DNA of 64,000 nucleotides from Brachybacterium huguangmaarense (lineage in GTDB: Bacteria > Actinomycetota > Actinomycetes > Actinomycetales > Dermabacteraceae), in the NCBI RefSeq assembly GCF_025725725.1, contig NZ_CP107020.1:2790001-2854000 (forward strand), read 5' to 3'. Positions 1 through 9,012 of this stretch are shown here, piece after piece; positions within the stretch are counted from its first letter, which is position 1, and each line of letters starts with the position of its first letter. A model generated the notes under the pieces. That model did not search any database, was not told the DNA's origin, and saw only the letters and a list, made by a program, of their open reading frames with translations. The position numbers were made by a program, and so were the translations under genes.

Positions 1-17
1 ACTGAGCCCGGGCGGCG

Positions 18-1163
18 TCAGTCGCCCACGCTCGTGCGCACGAGCGGGACGAGCGCCTCGCGTGCGGTGAGCGAGCCGTGCACGCCCACCTCCGGGTGCT
101 TCTGCGGGGGCCGCAGGATCGTGTCCGTCACGATGTGACGGCCGCGCGCGAGCAGCATCACATCGGGCAGGCGCTCGGCGACCCGCGCCGACGGCACGAG
201 CCCGGTGGGCCCGAAGAGCCCCGCGGCGAGCACCTCGTCCCTCTCGAGCACGAGCGCCCGCTCCCCCACCGTCTCCCGCAGACGGCGCGCCGCGTCCGCG
301 GCGGACCCCCGCGTGCGCAGCAGCAGGCACCGCGACTCGCCGGCGCAGATCTCGATGTCCCGGTGGATGTCCGCGTGGGCGGCCAGGTCCACCGTGAGCG
401 CCGCCGAGGTGTCGACCATGCCGTGATCGGCCGTCACGTGCACCCGGGTGCCCCGCGGGAGCCGTCGCAGGAGCGTGCCGAGCAGCGCGTCGGCCTCGGC
501 GAGCGCGTCGCGCCACGCCTCGGAGTCCGTGCCGTGCCGGTGTCCCGCGTGATCGACGTCGTCGACGTGGAGGAACACGAGGCCGTCCTCCCCTGCGCGG
601 CGGGCCGCGAGGCGCACCGCGTCGACCCGCTCGTCGCCCCGGCGGTGCCCGGTGAAGGTCCAGCCCCGATAGGCCACGCGGCTCAGGAACGAGCCCGCGT
701 GCTGGGCGGGGCCCACGTGCACGGCGCGCCGCGCGGACGACTGCGCGGGCGCGGGCTCGGGCATCCAGGCCTCGGGGTCGGCGTCCTCGGACCCCGTGAG
801 CTGCTGCAGCGGGCCGCCCCGCGCGGGATCGATCACGGTGTAGCCGAGCACGCCGTGCACGAGGGGCGCCAGTCCCGTCGTGAGCGAGGTGATCGCGGTC
901 GCGGTCGTGGAGGGGGCCACGGTGCGCAGCGTCGTCGTGCGCTCGCGCAGCGAGCGCAGCACCGGCGTGAGGGCCAGGTGCTCGGCGAGCAGCTCGGAGC
1001 CGACGCCGTCGAGCAGCACCACGACGTCGCGACCCGCGCCCGCGGCCTCGGGGGCCAGCAGCGGGGCGAGCACGTCGGTCAGGCCGGGGTGGGCGCCGTC
1101 GGCGTACGGCGGCGCGAGCAGGTCGGCGGGCCACGGGGCGACCGCGCTCGGGGGACGGGCCAC
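18..1163 (-). CDS. Alkaline phosphatase superfamily protein (nucleotide pyrophosphatase/phosphodiesterase-like)
   Basis: A 381-residue protein of the type I phosphodiesterase/nucleotide pyrophosphatase branch of the alkaline phosphatase superfamily. Visible metal-site motifs, in order: VVLLDGVG near residue 50, a nucleophile segment APSTTATA followed by TGLAP near residue 85, HVDDVDHAGHRHG in the middle and VTADHGMVD after it. These Asp/His clusters fit a two-metal hydrolase acting on phosphate mono- or diesters; the substrate is not readable. There is no clear signal peptide, so it is probably cytoplasmic. GTG start. It is the last gene of a minus-strand operon, 3 nt after the DUF5998 gene, a pairing also known in other actinobacteria. 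The stop lies 17 nt from the window edge, so its terminator is not seen. Confidence 0.85.
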   Translation of the reverse strand: MARPPSAVAPWPADLLAPPYADGAHPGLTDVLAPLLAPEAAGAGRDVVVLLDGVGSELLAEHLALTPVLRSLRERTTTLRTVAPSTTATAITSLTTGLAPLVHGVLGYTVIDPARGGPLQQLTGSEDADPEAWMPEPAPAQSSARRAVHVGPAQHAGSFLSRVAYRGWTFTGHRRGDERVDAVRLAARRAGEDGLVFLHVDDVDHAGHRHGTDSEAWRDALAEADALLGTLLRRLPRGTRVHVTADHGMVDTSAALTVDLAAHADIHRDIEICAGESRCLLLRTRGSAADAARRLRETVGERALVLERDEVLAAGLFGPTGLVPSARVAERLPDVMLLARGRHIVTDTILRPPQKHPEVGVHGSLTAREALVPLVRTSVGD

Positions 1164-1166
1164 GGG

Positions 1167-1745
1167 CTAGCGCGCGTCGAGCGCGTCGACGGCGTCGACC
1201 AGGAGGGCGTGGAAGTCGAGGGCCTGCTCGATCGCGCCCTCGCCGTCCGCGAGGGCGCTCACCCGCAGGGCGATGTCGGAGGGGGCGACGGTGCCCGTCC
1301 AGCCGTGGTCGGCCTGGCACTCGGGATCGTCGCACCAGCCGCGCTCGAGCTCGAGGCGGCGGCTCCCGCCCCACGTGATGCCGAGGGTCACCTCGGCCTC
1401 GCGGGCCCGCGCCGAGGTCCCCTCGGTGTCGAACACCTGGGACATGCCGGTCGTGGTGATGCGCGACAGGAGCACGCGCTCGGTGGTGACGACGACCTGG
1501 CTGGGGTTGAGCTCGTCGGCCTGGTCGTCGTCGAGGTGGGAGACGATGAGGTGACGGTCCGTGAGGGCCAGCACGGTGAGGTGGCGGCGCACCTCGGCGC
1601 CGTCGAAGGTGGTCTCGGGCCGCACCAGGTGCCCGGCGACACGGGCGCCGCGCAGGCTCCGCTCGAGGCAGGCCGCGGCGGTCTGGGGGAAGTAGCCGGC
1701 GCGCAGCAGCTCGCGCTCGAGGTCGGCGGGGAGGGACGAGGTCAC
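1167..1745 (-). CDS. DUF5998 family protein
   Basis: A 192-residue protein matching the actinobacterial DUF5998 family, whose function is unknown. The sequence mixes beta-rich stretches (LTVLALTDRHLIVSHLDDD, VVVTTERVLLSRITT), suggestive of a PH-like fold, with a Cys/His-containing segment (CDDPECQADHGWTG). The start is the GTG that overlaps the stop of the upstream GNAT/acyl-CoA-synthetase gene as GTGA, which implies translational coupling. A longer upstream reading in this frame is an artefact of the GC-rich fusion gene. The conserved position next to a phosphodiesterase-like gene suggests a shared process, but I cannot name it. Confidence 0.8.
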   Translation of the reverse strand: MTSSLPADLERELLRAGYFPQTAAACLERSLRGARVAGHLVRPETTFDGAEVRRHLTVLALTDRHLIVSHLDDDQADELNPSQVVVTTERVLLSRITTTGMSQVFDTEGTSARAREAEVTLGITWGGSRRLELERGWCDDPECQADHGWTGTVAPSDIALRVSALADGEGAIEQALDFHALLVDAVDALDAR

Positions 1746-4486
1746 GTGGCCATCCTCGCACGCCCGCCGGCGCCGCCCCCGAGCTCGTCGGGGTCGAGCA
1801 GGGCCCGCCGGGCGCCGTCGGTGCGGTTGGGAGCGGTCGCGAGGTGGATGCGGGCGCCGACGAGCGCGGCGCCGTGCACCGAGACCACGACGGGGTACAG
1901 CTCGAGGGTCTCCAGCTCGGGCAGGTCCTCGGCCATGAGGCCCACGCGGATCACGGTCTCGGCGAGGGCGGCCCGGTCGACGGCGGGCAGACCCCGGTTC
2001 CCGTCGAGCTTGACGGCGGTCGCGGGGCGGGCGACGAGCCGCGCCGCGCCGGCCTCGGTGAAGGGCGGGATGTCGTAGGCGACGTCCCCGAGCAGGTCGG
2101 CGGCGTCGCCCGCGAGCGAGAAGCTCACGACGGGGCCGAGCGACGGGTCCTCCTGGGAGCGCACGACGACCGCCACGCCCGTGGGCGCCATGGGCTGGAC
2201 CAGGAGGGGCGCGCTCGAGAAGCCGAGCTCGCGCCGCATGGCCGCGTGGGCGTGGCGCAGCTGCACGGCGTCGGGGATGTCCAGGCGCACGCCGCCGAGG
2301 TCCGCGCGGTGGGCGAGCAGCGGATCGGTCGACTTGAGGGCCACGGGATAGCCGAGCTCGGAGGCCGCGGCGAGCGCCTGCTCCTCGTCCTCGACCACGC
2401 GCGAGTCGAGCAGGTCCAGGCCGTAGGCGGCGAGCAGGGCGCGCGCCTGGGCGGTGTCCAGCTCGAGGCCGCGCGCCGGGTCGTCGCACGCCTCGAGCAG
2501 CGCGCGGACCCGGGCGCGCGCGCCCTCCCGGTCGACGTCGGCCCGCTCGGCGGGCTCCGCGTCGTCGGCGAGGGGACGGCGCACGTGGGCGATGGCCCCC
2601 GCCGCCGCGCGCATCGCGAGGGCGGGCGTCGTGTGCAGGGGCGGCAGCACGTGGTCCTCGCGCACCTGGGCGCGCAGGGCCTCGTAGCGCTCGGGGTCGG
2701 AGACGACGCATACCACGAGCGCGACGGCGCTGCCGTCGGCGACCGTCGCGAGCTGGCGGAGGAGGTCGGCGAGATCGGCCGTCAGGGGGTCGAGGATGCC
2801 GAGCACGACGACGTCGACGCCGCCGGGCGCGGCCATCCGGGTGAAGGCCCGCAGGATCAGCCGAGGGTCCTCGCGCAGCGGCACCGCGCGGTTCTCGGCG
2901 GCGACCTCGAGGCCGAAGTCGTCGGCCGCGCCCCGCAGGGAGGCGCCGAGCGCGGGGTTGTTCGCGATCAGCCCCACCCGGGTACCCGGGGGCACGCCCT
3001 CGCGATCGAGCATCTCGAGGACGTCGGCGAGATGGTCGACGCTGCGCGTGGGCACGACGCCCGCGCTCGCGAGCACCTGGTCGAGCGCGCGACGCGGCAG
3101 GGCCGAGGTGCGCACCTCGTGGCCGGGAGGAGCCGTCCCCGTGAGGCCGGGCGGCCGCAGCACGACGACCGGCTTAGTGCGCGTGACGCGGCGGGCCAGG
3201 CGCGTGAACTTGCGCGGGTTGCCCATCGACTCCAGGGCCAGGCCGATCACCGAGACCGCGGGGTCCTCGTCCCAGCGCTGGAGGCAGTCGTTGATCGAGA
3301 CGTCCGCGCGGTTGCCCGAGCCGACGAACTCGGCGACCCCCACGCCGCGCGCGTCCGCGCCGGCGAGGATCATCGCGGCCAGGGCGCTCGACTGGCCGGC
3401 GAGCGCCGTCGATCCCGGCCGCGGCAGGCGCGGGGACAGCGACACGTTGATGGGGCGCTCCCCCGTGCGCAGGAAGCCGAAGGCGGCGGGCCCGAGCAGG
3501 CGCATGCCGTGGCGGCGGGCGCGCGCGACGAGCTCACGCTGCAGGCGTGCGCCGTCCTCGCCGATGTCGGCGAAGCCCTCGGAGGGGATCACGAGGGAGC
3601 CCACCCCGATCGCGGCGCACTGGGAGATCGCGTCGACCGCGTCGACCGCACGCAGCGCGAGCACCGCCATGTCGACGGGGCCGGGCACCTCGGAGATGCG
3701 CGAGTAGGCGCGGCGCCCGCCCACCTCGAAGGCGTCCCGCGTGACCACGTGCACGAGCCCGTCGTAGCCGGAGGACTCGAGGGCCCGCAGGATCCGCCCG
3801 CCCACGCTGTCCCGGCTCGCGGAGACGCCCACGACGAGCACGGACGCCGGGGTGAGCATGCGCTCCATGGCGCGCGCCTCGGCGCGGTGCTCGCGCTCGG
3901 CGCGCACCGCCTCGGAGCGTGCGGTGGGGTCGATCGCGAACTCGACGGCGACCACGCCGTCGTCGAAGCTGCGCCGGATGTCGAAGCCGGCGTCGGTGAA
4001 CACGGAGATCATCCGGTGGTTCTGCGGGAGCACCTCGGCGATGAAGGTGTGGATGCCCACCTCGCGGGCGGCGGCGGCGAGGTGCTCGAGCAGGACGGAG
4101 CCCAGGCCCTTGCCCTGGTAGTGGTCCGAGACGTTGAAGGCGACCTCGGCCTCCGTGGGCTCGACCCGGTCGTAGCGGCCGACGGCGATGATCTCGTCGC
4201 CGTGGAGCACGATGAGCGCCTCCCGGTCTCGGTGGTCGACGACCGTGAAGCGCTCGAGATCGCGCGGCGAGAGCTCGGGCATGGGCGCGAAGAAGCGGAA
4301 GTAGCGCGACTGCTCGGACTGGGCCATGTGGAAGCGCTGCAGAGCCTGCGCGTCGCTCGGCAGGATCGGGCGCAGGTGGGCCGCGGTGCCGTCGCGCAGC
4401 GCGATGTCCGCCTCCCAATGGGCGGGGTAGGGCACCGGTGCTCGCCGCGGGGGGCGAGCGGGGGCCTCGTCGCGCCGTGCTGCCAT
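1742..4486 (-). CDS. GNAT acetyltransferase fused to NDP-forming acyl-CoA synthetase-like domains (Pat-type)
   Basis: A 914-residue fusion. Residues ~25-190 form a GNAT domain with the acetyl-CoA loop QGKGLG at 124-129 and acidic residues TEAEVAF just before it. Residues ~205-480 are the CoA-binding and succinyl-CoA-ligase-like domains, and ~660-900 an ATP-grasp domain (YPVALKSTDPLLAHR, GPVVSFSLAG). This architecture is that of bacterial protein lysine acetyltransferases (Pat/PatZ), which inactivate AMP-forming acyl-CoA synthetases. In the segment matching the S-H-T-G-A-L loop of active ADP-forming synthetases this protein reads V-R-T-S-A-L, with Arg459 where the phosphorylated His should be, so the synthetase part is probably regulatory. 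ATG start; a TAGGGT box 6 nt upstream suggests a leaderless mRNA. First gene of an operon with DUF5998 and the phosphatase-like gene. Confidence 0.9.
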   Translation of the reverse strand: MAARRDEAPARPPRRAPVPYPAHWEADIALRDGTAAHLRPILPSDAQALQRFHMAQSEQSRYFRFFAPMPELSPRDLERFTVVDHRDREALIVLHGDEIIAVGRYDRVEPTEAEVAFNVSDHYQGKGLGSVLLEHLAAAAREVGIHTFIAEVLPQNHRMISVFTDAGFDIRRSFDDGVVAVEFAIDPTARSEAVRAEREHRAEARAMERMLTPASVLVVGVSASRDSVGGRILRALESSGYDGLVHVVTRDAFEVGGRRAYSRISEVPGPVDMAVLALRAVDAVDAISQCAAIGVGSLVIPSEGFADIGEDGARLQRELVARARRHGMRLLGPAAFGFLRTGERPINVSLSPRLPRPGSTALAGQSSALAAMILAGADARGVGVAEFVGSGNRADVSINDCLQRWDEDPAVSVIGLALESMGNPRKFTRLARRVTRTKPVVVLRPPGLTGTAPPGHEVRTSALPRRALDQVLASAGVVPTRSVDHLADVLEMLDREGVPPGTRVGLIANNPALGASLRGAADDFGLEVAAENRAVPLREDPRLILRAFTRMAAPGGVDVVVLGILDPLTADLADLLRQLATVADGSAVALVVCVVSDPERYEALRAQVREDHVLPPLHTTPALAMRAAAGAIAHVRRPLADDAEPAERADVDREGARARVRALLEACDDPARGLELDTAQARALLAAYGLDLLDSRVVEDEEQALAAASELGYPVALKSTDPLLAHRADLGGVRLDIPDAVQLRHAHAAMRRELGFSSAPLLVQPMAPTGVAVVVRSQEDPSLGPVVSFSLAGDAADLLGDVAYDIPPFTEAGAARLVARPATAVKLDGNRGLPAVDRAALAETVIRVGLMAEDLPELETLELYPVVVSVHGAALVGARIHLATAPNRTDGARRALLDPDELGGGAGGRARMAT

Positions 4487-4492
4487 GACCCG

Positions 4493-4498
4493 ACCCTA
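4493..4498 (-). promoter_or_regulatory. Leaderless -10 box of the GNAT/acyl-CoA synthetase gene
   Basis: Minus-strand TAGGGT ends 6 nt before the ATG at 4486, so transcription would start at or next to the start codon. No Shine-Dalgarno sequence is visible. Confidence 0.6.
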
Positions 4499-4589
4499 CC
4501 CACCCGGACCGACGGACGGCAGGCGGACGGTCCCGCGGCATCTGCCCGTCGCACGTCCCCGCGTGCACGGAACGGCGGGCCCCATGCGG

Positions 4590-4595
4590 CAGGAT
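4590..4595 (+). promoter_or_regulatory. Putative -10 box of parC
   Basis: CAGGAT ends 7 nt before the ATG at 4603. The spacing matches the leaderless pattern seen elsewhere in the window. A weak GGAG also lies 3 nt before that ATG, so the start mode is uncertain. Confidence 0.45.
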
Positions 4596-4602
4596 GGAGA
4601 CC

Positions 4603-7065
4603 ATGCCAGCACGCAGGACCACCAGCAGCAGCACGCCCGAGGGCGAGGAGAACGTCGACGGCACGATCCTCGACGTCGACGTCACGAGCGAGATGGAGAC
4701 GTCGTTCCTCGAGTACGCGTACTCGGTGATCTACTCGCGCGCCCTGCCGGACGCGCGCGACGGCCTCAAGCCCGTGCAGCGCCGCATCCTCTACACGATG
4801 GACACGATGGGGCTGCGCCCCGATCGCGGGCACGTGAAGTCCCAGCGCGTGGTGGGCGACGTGATGGGCAAGCTGCACCCGCACGGCGACTCCGCCATCT
4901 ACGACGCGCTCGTGCGCATGGCCCAGCCGTTCGCGATGCGCCTGCCGCTCGTGGACGGGCACGGCAACTTCGGCTCGCTCGACAACGGGCCGGCCGCCGC
5001 GCGCTACACGGAGGCGCGGCCCTCGCGGGCCGCGACGCTCATGACGGACTCGCTCGACGAGGACGTCGTGGACATGGTGCCCAACTACGACAACCAGCTG
5101 CTCCAGCCCTCGGTGCTGCCCGCCCAGTTCCCCAACCTCCTGGTCAACGGGGCCTCCGGGATCGCGGTGGGCATGGCCACGAACATGGCGCCCCACAACC
5201 TGGTCGAGGTGATCGCCGCGGCCCGTCATCTGCTCGCCCACCCCGACGCGTCGCTCGAGGACCTCATGCGCCTCGTGCCCGGCCCCGACCTGCCCACGGG
5301 CGGCCGCATCGTCGGGCTCGACGGGATCCGCGACGCCTACCGGACCGGCCGCGGCTCGTTCCGGATCCGGGCGACCGCGCGCATCGAGAACGTGACGAGC
5401 CGCAAGAAGGGCATCGTCGTCACCGAGCTGCCCTACCTGGTGGGCCCCGAGAAGGTGGCCGAGAAGCTGCGCGACGCCGTCCAGGCCAAGAAGGTCCAGG
5501 GCATCAGCGACTACCAGGACCTCACGGACCGCCACCACGGCCTGCGCCTCGTGATGACGGTGAAGTCCGGCTTCAACCCGGAGGCCGTGCTCGAGCAGCT
5601 CTACAAGCACACGCCGATGGAGGACTCCTTCGGCATCAACAACGTCGCCCTCGTGGACGGCCAGCCGCGCACGCTCGGCCTCGTGGCGCTGCTCGAGGTG
5701 TTCATCGCCCATCGCCTCGAGGTGGTGCGGCGCCGCACCGAGCACCGCCTGGGGCGCCGCCGGCACCGGCTGCACCTCGTCGAGGGCCTGCTGATCGCGA
5801 TCCTCGACATCGACGAGGTCATCCAGATCATCCGCTCGAGCGACGACGCCGAGACCGCGCGCACCCGCCTCATGCAGGTGTTCGACCTGTCCGAGGTCCA
5901 GGCCGAGTACATCCTCGAGCTGCGCCTGCGGCGCCTGACGAGGTTCTCCCGCATCGAGCTCGAGGGCGAGCGGGACGAGCTGCGCGCCGAGATCGAGCGC
6001 CTCGAGGAGATCCTCGGCTCCGACGAGGTGCTGCGCGCCCTCGTGTCCGCCGAGCTCGCCCAGGTCGCCGCCGAGCACGGCACCCCGCGGCGCACGGTGC
6101 TGCTCGAGGCCTCGGCCCAGCCCGTCGCGGCCCTCGGCGCCGACCTCGAGGTCGCGGACGAACCGTGCCGGGTGCTGCTGACCGGCACGGGCCTCGTGGC
6201 CCGGCTCGCGGGCGACGAGCCGCTCGTGCGCGACGGCGGCCGCAGCGCCCACGACGTCGTCGTCGCGGAGGTCCTGACCTCGGCGCGCGCGACCGTCGGC
6301 GTGGTCACGAGCGCGGGCCGTCTGCTGCACCTCTCGGTCGTCGACCTGCCCGCGATCGCGCCCACCGCGGGCCCGCCCTCCCTCGCGGGCGGCGCCCGCC
6401 TCGCCGATCTCGTGGCCCTCGAGCGCGGCGAGCGGATCGTCGCGCTCGTGCGCGCGGCCGCCGGGGACCTCGAGCGGGGCGGCGGCTTCGCGCTCGGCAC
6501 CCGCGACGGCGTGGTCAAGCGCGTGACGCCGGACCTCCCGCGCGGCGACGGCTTCGAGATCATCGCGCTCAAGGGCGACGACGAGGTGGTCGGCGCCGTG
6601 GACCTCGAGTCCGATCAGGACCTCGATCTCGTGTTCGTGACGACCGACGCCCAGCTCCTGCACTTCCCGGCCTCCGGGGTGCGCCCGCAGGGCCGCGGCG
6701 CGGGCGGCGTAGCGGGCGTCAAGCTCGCCGCCGGCGCGCGGGTCCTCGCCTTCACGGCCGTCGACGTGACCCGCGAGGCGGAGGTGGTGACGATCGCGGG
6801 CAGCGCTGGCGCGCTCCCGACCACCCAGACCGGCTCGCTCAAGGTCACCGCGCTCACGGAGTACCCCGCCAAGGGGCGTGCCACGGGCGGCGTGCGCTGC
6901 CACCGCTTCCTGCGGGGCGAGGACGCGCTCATCGGCGCGTGGGTGGTCCCCTCGCCCGCCCGCGCCTGCTCGGAGGCCGGCCAGCCGATCGACCTCCCGG
7001 CCCCGTTGGGACGGCGCGACGGCTCGGGCTCGCCGGTCGCGGTGCCCGTCGCCGCCGTGGGCTGA
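4603..7065 (+). CDS. parC: DNA topoisomerase IV subunit A (type IIA topoisomerase)
   Basis: An 820-residue type IIA topoisomerase A subunit: the DNA-cleaving half of an A2B2 enzyme that decatenates or relaxes DNA using ATP hydrolysed by ParE. The breakage-reunion domain runs from ~30 to 490; the catalytic tyrosine lies in AAARYTEAR (Tyr135), and the quinolone-determining segment [13 protein letters not shown] keeps Ser and Asp at the two common resistance positions. A C-terminal beta-pinwheel region follows, with degenerate repeats (e.g. [18 protein letters not shown]). I call ParC rather than GyrA because of the nearby parE and the hrdB-linked context, where Streptomyces carries its second gyrase-like pair. 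An in-frame ATG at 4594 is the alternative start, but its upstream sequence leaves no room for a ribosome site. Confidence 0.92.
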   Translation: MPARRTTSSSTPEGEENVDGTILDVDVTSEMETSFLEYAYSVIYSRALPDARDGLKPVQRRILYTMDTMGLRPDRGHVKSQRVVGDVMGKLHPHGDSAIYDALVRMAQPFAMRLPLVDGHGNFGSLDNGPAAARYTEARPSRAATLMTDSLDEDVVDMVPNYDNQLLQPSVLPAQFPNLLVNGASGIAVGMATNMAPHNLVEVIAAARHLLAHPDASLEDLMRLVPGPDLPTGGRIVGLDGIRDAYRTGRGSFRIRATARIENVTSRKKGIVVTELPYLVGPEKVAEKLRDAVQAKKVQGISDYQDLTDRHHGLRLVMTVKSGFNPEAVLEQLYKHTPMEDSFGINNVALVDGQPRTLGLVALLEVFIAHRLEVVRRRTEHRLGRRRHRLHLVEGLLIAILDIDEVIQIIRSSDDAETARTRLMQVFDLSEVQAEYILELRLRRLTRFSRIELEGERDELRAEIERLEEILGSDEVLRALVSAELAQVAAEHGTPRRTVLLEASAQPVAALGADLEVADEPCRVLLTGTGLVARLAGDEPLVRDGGRSAHDVVVAEVLTSARATVGVVTSAGRLLHLSVVDLPAIAPTAGPPSLAGGARLADLVALERGERIVALVRAAAGDLERGGGFALGTRDGVVKRVTPDLPRGDGFEIIALKGDDEVVGAVDLESDQDLDLVFVTTDAQLLHFPASGVRPQGRGAGGVAGVKLAAGARVLAFTAVDVTREAEVVTIAGSAGALPTTQTGSLKVTALTEYPAKGRATGGVRCHRFLRGEDALIGAWVVPSPARACSEAGQPIDLPAPLGRRDGSGSPVAVPVAAVG

Positions 7066-7188
7066 GCGACACGACCTGCCCGCCGTGAGGCGATTCACGA
7101 TCGACGACGGTGCAGGTCAGAGGCGATCCGGCCTCCGTTGCCAGGGTTCGCCCAGGACCTTTGCGCGCGGCCTGCGGGGAGCGGGCCC

Positions 7189-7194
7189 GACAAT
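7189..7194 (+). promoter_or_regulatory. Putative leaderless -10 box
   Basis: GACAAT ends 6 nt before the ATG at 7201. No good -35 is visible at normal spacing. Confidence 0.45.
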
Positions 7195-7200
7195 GGCGTC

Positions 7201-8091
7201 ATGTCCGATCCCGGTGCGCGCCCCTCGACCCCGTCCTCGCCCCCTCCCCCGGATCACGGCGACCGGAGAGCACCCGAGCCCGAGCCCGAGTCCAAGGTCA
7301 AGACGCTCAGTCCCGCCGGGCTGGGAGTGGGCGGCGCGGCCGCCGCGACGGCCTCCGTCATCGGCGGACAGCTGGGGGTGGCCGGGACCGTCATCGGCGC
7401 GTTCCTCACCTCGGTGGTCTCGGCGGTCGCGCTCGCGCTCTACTCCGACTCGGTGCGCCGCACCAAGCAGGCCGCCTCGACCGTCACGCGCAGGATGCGC
7501 CGCACCGCCGCCCAGCACCGCTCGCGCACGGCCGCCGGATCCGACGCCCTGCAGGCCGCGGCGCCCGAGGAGACGGCCGAGCAGGAGGAGCGGCCGGGCA
7601 CCGGGCGGCGCATCGGCCGCATCGTGCTGCTGACCGTCGTGATCGGCGCGATCGCCACGCTCGTCGTGTTCGGCGTGCAGAAGGCCATCGGCACCGAGCT
7701 CTCGCCGGGGACCGGCACCGTGCAGCGCTCGGTCACGGGAGACGACTCGGTCTCCTCGCGCACCTCCGACCCCGACCAGGGCACGACGCCCACCGAGGCG
7801 CCGTCGACCGCGCCGGGCGACGACGCCTCGAGCAGCGCGCCGAGCAGCACCTCGACCACGAGCGGCACCGACGACGACGACGGCTCGAGCCCCTCGCCGA
7901 GCCAGGGCGACAGCGGCGACACGGGCGACAACGGCTCGGGCAGCGGGTCCGGGTCGGGCAGCGGCTCCGGGTCCGGCGGCTCCGGCAGCGGCCAGCAGGA
8001 CCAGGGAGGCTCCCAGAACCAGGGCAGCTCCCAGACCCAGGGCAGCGGGGCCACGGCGGGCTCGTCCACCGGCCAGGGCGACGCGGGCTGA
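7201..8091 (+). CDS. Membrane protein with a Ser/Gly/Asp-rich low-complexity tail
   Basis: A 296-residue protein I do not recognise. After a Pro/Glu-rich N-terminus, residues ~40-80 form a Gly/Ala-rich hydrophobic hairpin (GVGGAAAATASVIGG, then VIGAFLTSVVSAVALAL); a basic stretch follows; a second hydrophobic segment lies near residue 140 (IVLLTVVIGAIATLVVFGV). The last ~120 residues are Ser, Gly, Asp, Thr and Gln, ending in GS dipeptide repeats and Gln-rich units. Such a tail is probably extracytoplasmic and unstructured. The start is the ATG with a putative -10 box 6 nt upstream. It lies alone between parC and the mutarotase gene. The function is unknown; a small transmembrane anchor with a surface-exposed linker is one reading. 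Confidence 0.75.
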   Translation: MSDPGARPSTPSSPPPPDHGDRRAPEPEPESKVKTLSPAGLGVGGAAAATASVIGGQLGVAGTVIGAFLTSVVSAVALALYSDSVRRTKQAASTVTRRMRRTAAQHRSRTAAGSDALQAAAPEETAEQEERPGTGRRIGRIVLLTVVIGAIATLVVFGVQKAIGTELSPGTGTVQRSVTGDDSVSSRTSDPDQGTTPTEAPSTAPGDDASSSAPSSTSTTSGTDDDDGSSPSPSQGDSGDTGDNGSGSGSGSGSGSGSGGSGSGQQDQGGSQNQGSSQTQGSGATAGSSTGQGDAG

Positions 8092-8118
8092 GCCGAGACG
8101 CGCCGTGCGCGGCCCTGG

Positions 8119-8124
8119 CAGGAT
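8119..8124 (+). promoter_or_regulatory. Putative leaderless -10 box
   Basis: CAGGAT ends 7 nt before the ATG at 8132, the same box and spacing as upstream of parC. Confidence 0.45.
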
Positions 8125-8131
8125 GGCCCCC

Positions 8132-9001
8132 ATGGACGACTCCGTGATCTCCCTGCCCGCCGGCGTGCGCCGTGCCACCGTGCACGACGCTCCCGCCCTC
8201 CTCGTCGAGACCGCCGCCTCCCGTGCGACGATCCATCTCGACGGCGCCCACGTCACCTCATGGGTCCCCGCGGACGGCGACGACGTGCTGTGGGTGAGCC
8301 CGCAGGCTCGATACGGCCGTGGCGCCTCGATCCGCGGCGGCATCCCCCTGATCGGCCCGTGGTTCGGGCCCGGGCGCGACGGCCGCACGAGCCCCGCGCA
8401 CGGCTGGCTGCGCAGCGCCCGGTGGGAGCTCGAGGCGGCCGAGCGGATCGGCGAGGCCGTCACCCTCGTGCTCGCGCTTCAGGACGCCGACCCGTCCGGT
8501 GCGGGCATCACGGCGCGCGCCTTCGTGAGCGTGGGCGAGCACCTCACGGTCGAGCTCACGATCACGGCCGGGAGCGAGCCCCTCGAGCTCGAGAGCGCGC
8601 TGCACACCTACCTCGCCGTCTCCGACGTGCGCGAGGTGCAGCTGGACGGCCTGGCCGGCGCCGCCTACCTCGACAACACCGAGGCCCTCGCCCCGCGGGT
8701 CGAGGGCCATGACCCCGTCGTGCTCACGGGGCCCACCGATCGCATCTACGCCGTCGACGACGAGGTCGAGGTCCGCGACCCGGTCGCGGGCCGCATCCTG
8801 CGCGAGGAGCCCGCCGGCTCGACCCGCACCGTCGTGTGGAACCCGTGGGCCGAGGGCGCGCAGCAGCTGGCGGACATGCCCGACGACGCGTGGACCGGCT
8901 TCGTGTGCGTGGAGACCGCCGCCGCCAAGGAGGGCTTCGTGCCGCTCGAGCCCGGCGCCTCCCACGCGGTGCGCGTGCGCCTGTCGGTGCGGGAGGGCTG
9001 A
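8132..9001 (+). CDS. D-hexose-6-phosphate mutarotase (aldose 1-epimerase family)
   Basis: A 289-residue aldose-epimerase fold protein of the YeaD/glucose-6-phosphate 1-epimerase type. It would interconvert alpha and beta anomers of hexose 6-phosphates in the cytoplasm. Family landmarks: DVLWVSPQARYGRGASIRGG, the catalytic-His motif SPAHGWLRS near residue 90, ESALHTYLAV near residue 165, and a C-terminal VVWNPW...CVETAA segment carrying the general-base region. Length is normal for the family. The start is the ATG with a -10 box 7 nt upstream; the reading frame is open further upstream but without a ribosome site. It converges on hisF with an 11-nt gap. Confidence 0.9.
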   Translation: MDDSVISLPAGVRRATVHDAPALLVETAASRATIHLDGAHVTSWVPADGDDVLWVSPQARYGRGASIRGGIPLIGPWFGPGRDGRTSPAHGWLRSARWELEAAERIGEAVTLVLALQDADPSGAGITARAFVSVGEHLTVELTITAGSEPLELESALHTYLAVSDVREVQLDGLAGAAYLDNTEALAPRVEGHDPVVLTGPTDRIYAVDDEVEVRDPVAGRILREEPAGSTRTVVWNPWAEGAQQLADMPDDAWTGFVCVETAAAKEGFVPLEPGASHAVRVRLSVREG

Positions 9002-9012
9002 GCTCGCCGAGG

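Noticed and set aside
4594-4602. parC start at ATG 4594
   Set aside because: It lies inside the putative -10 box and has no space for a ribosome site; ATG 4603 fits better, though the difference is only three residues.
1844-4729. Long plus-strand open frame opposite the GNAT/acyl-CoA synthetase fusion
   Set aside because: Shadow of the real minus-strand gene; it runs into parC in the wrong frame and has no domain.
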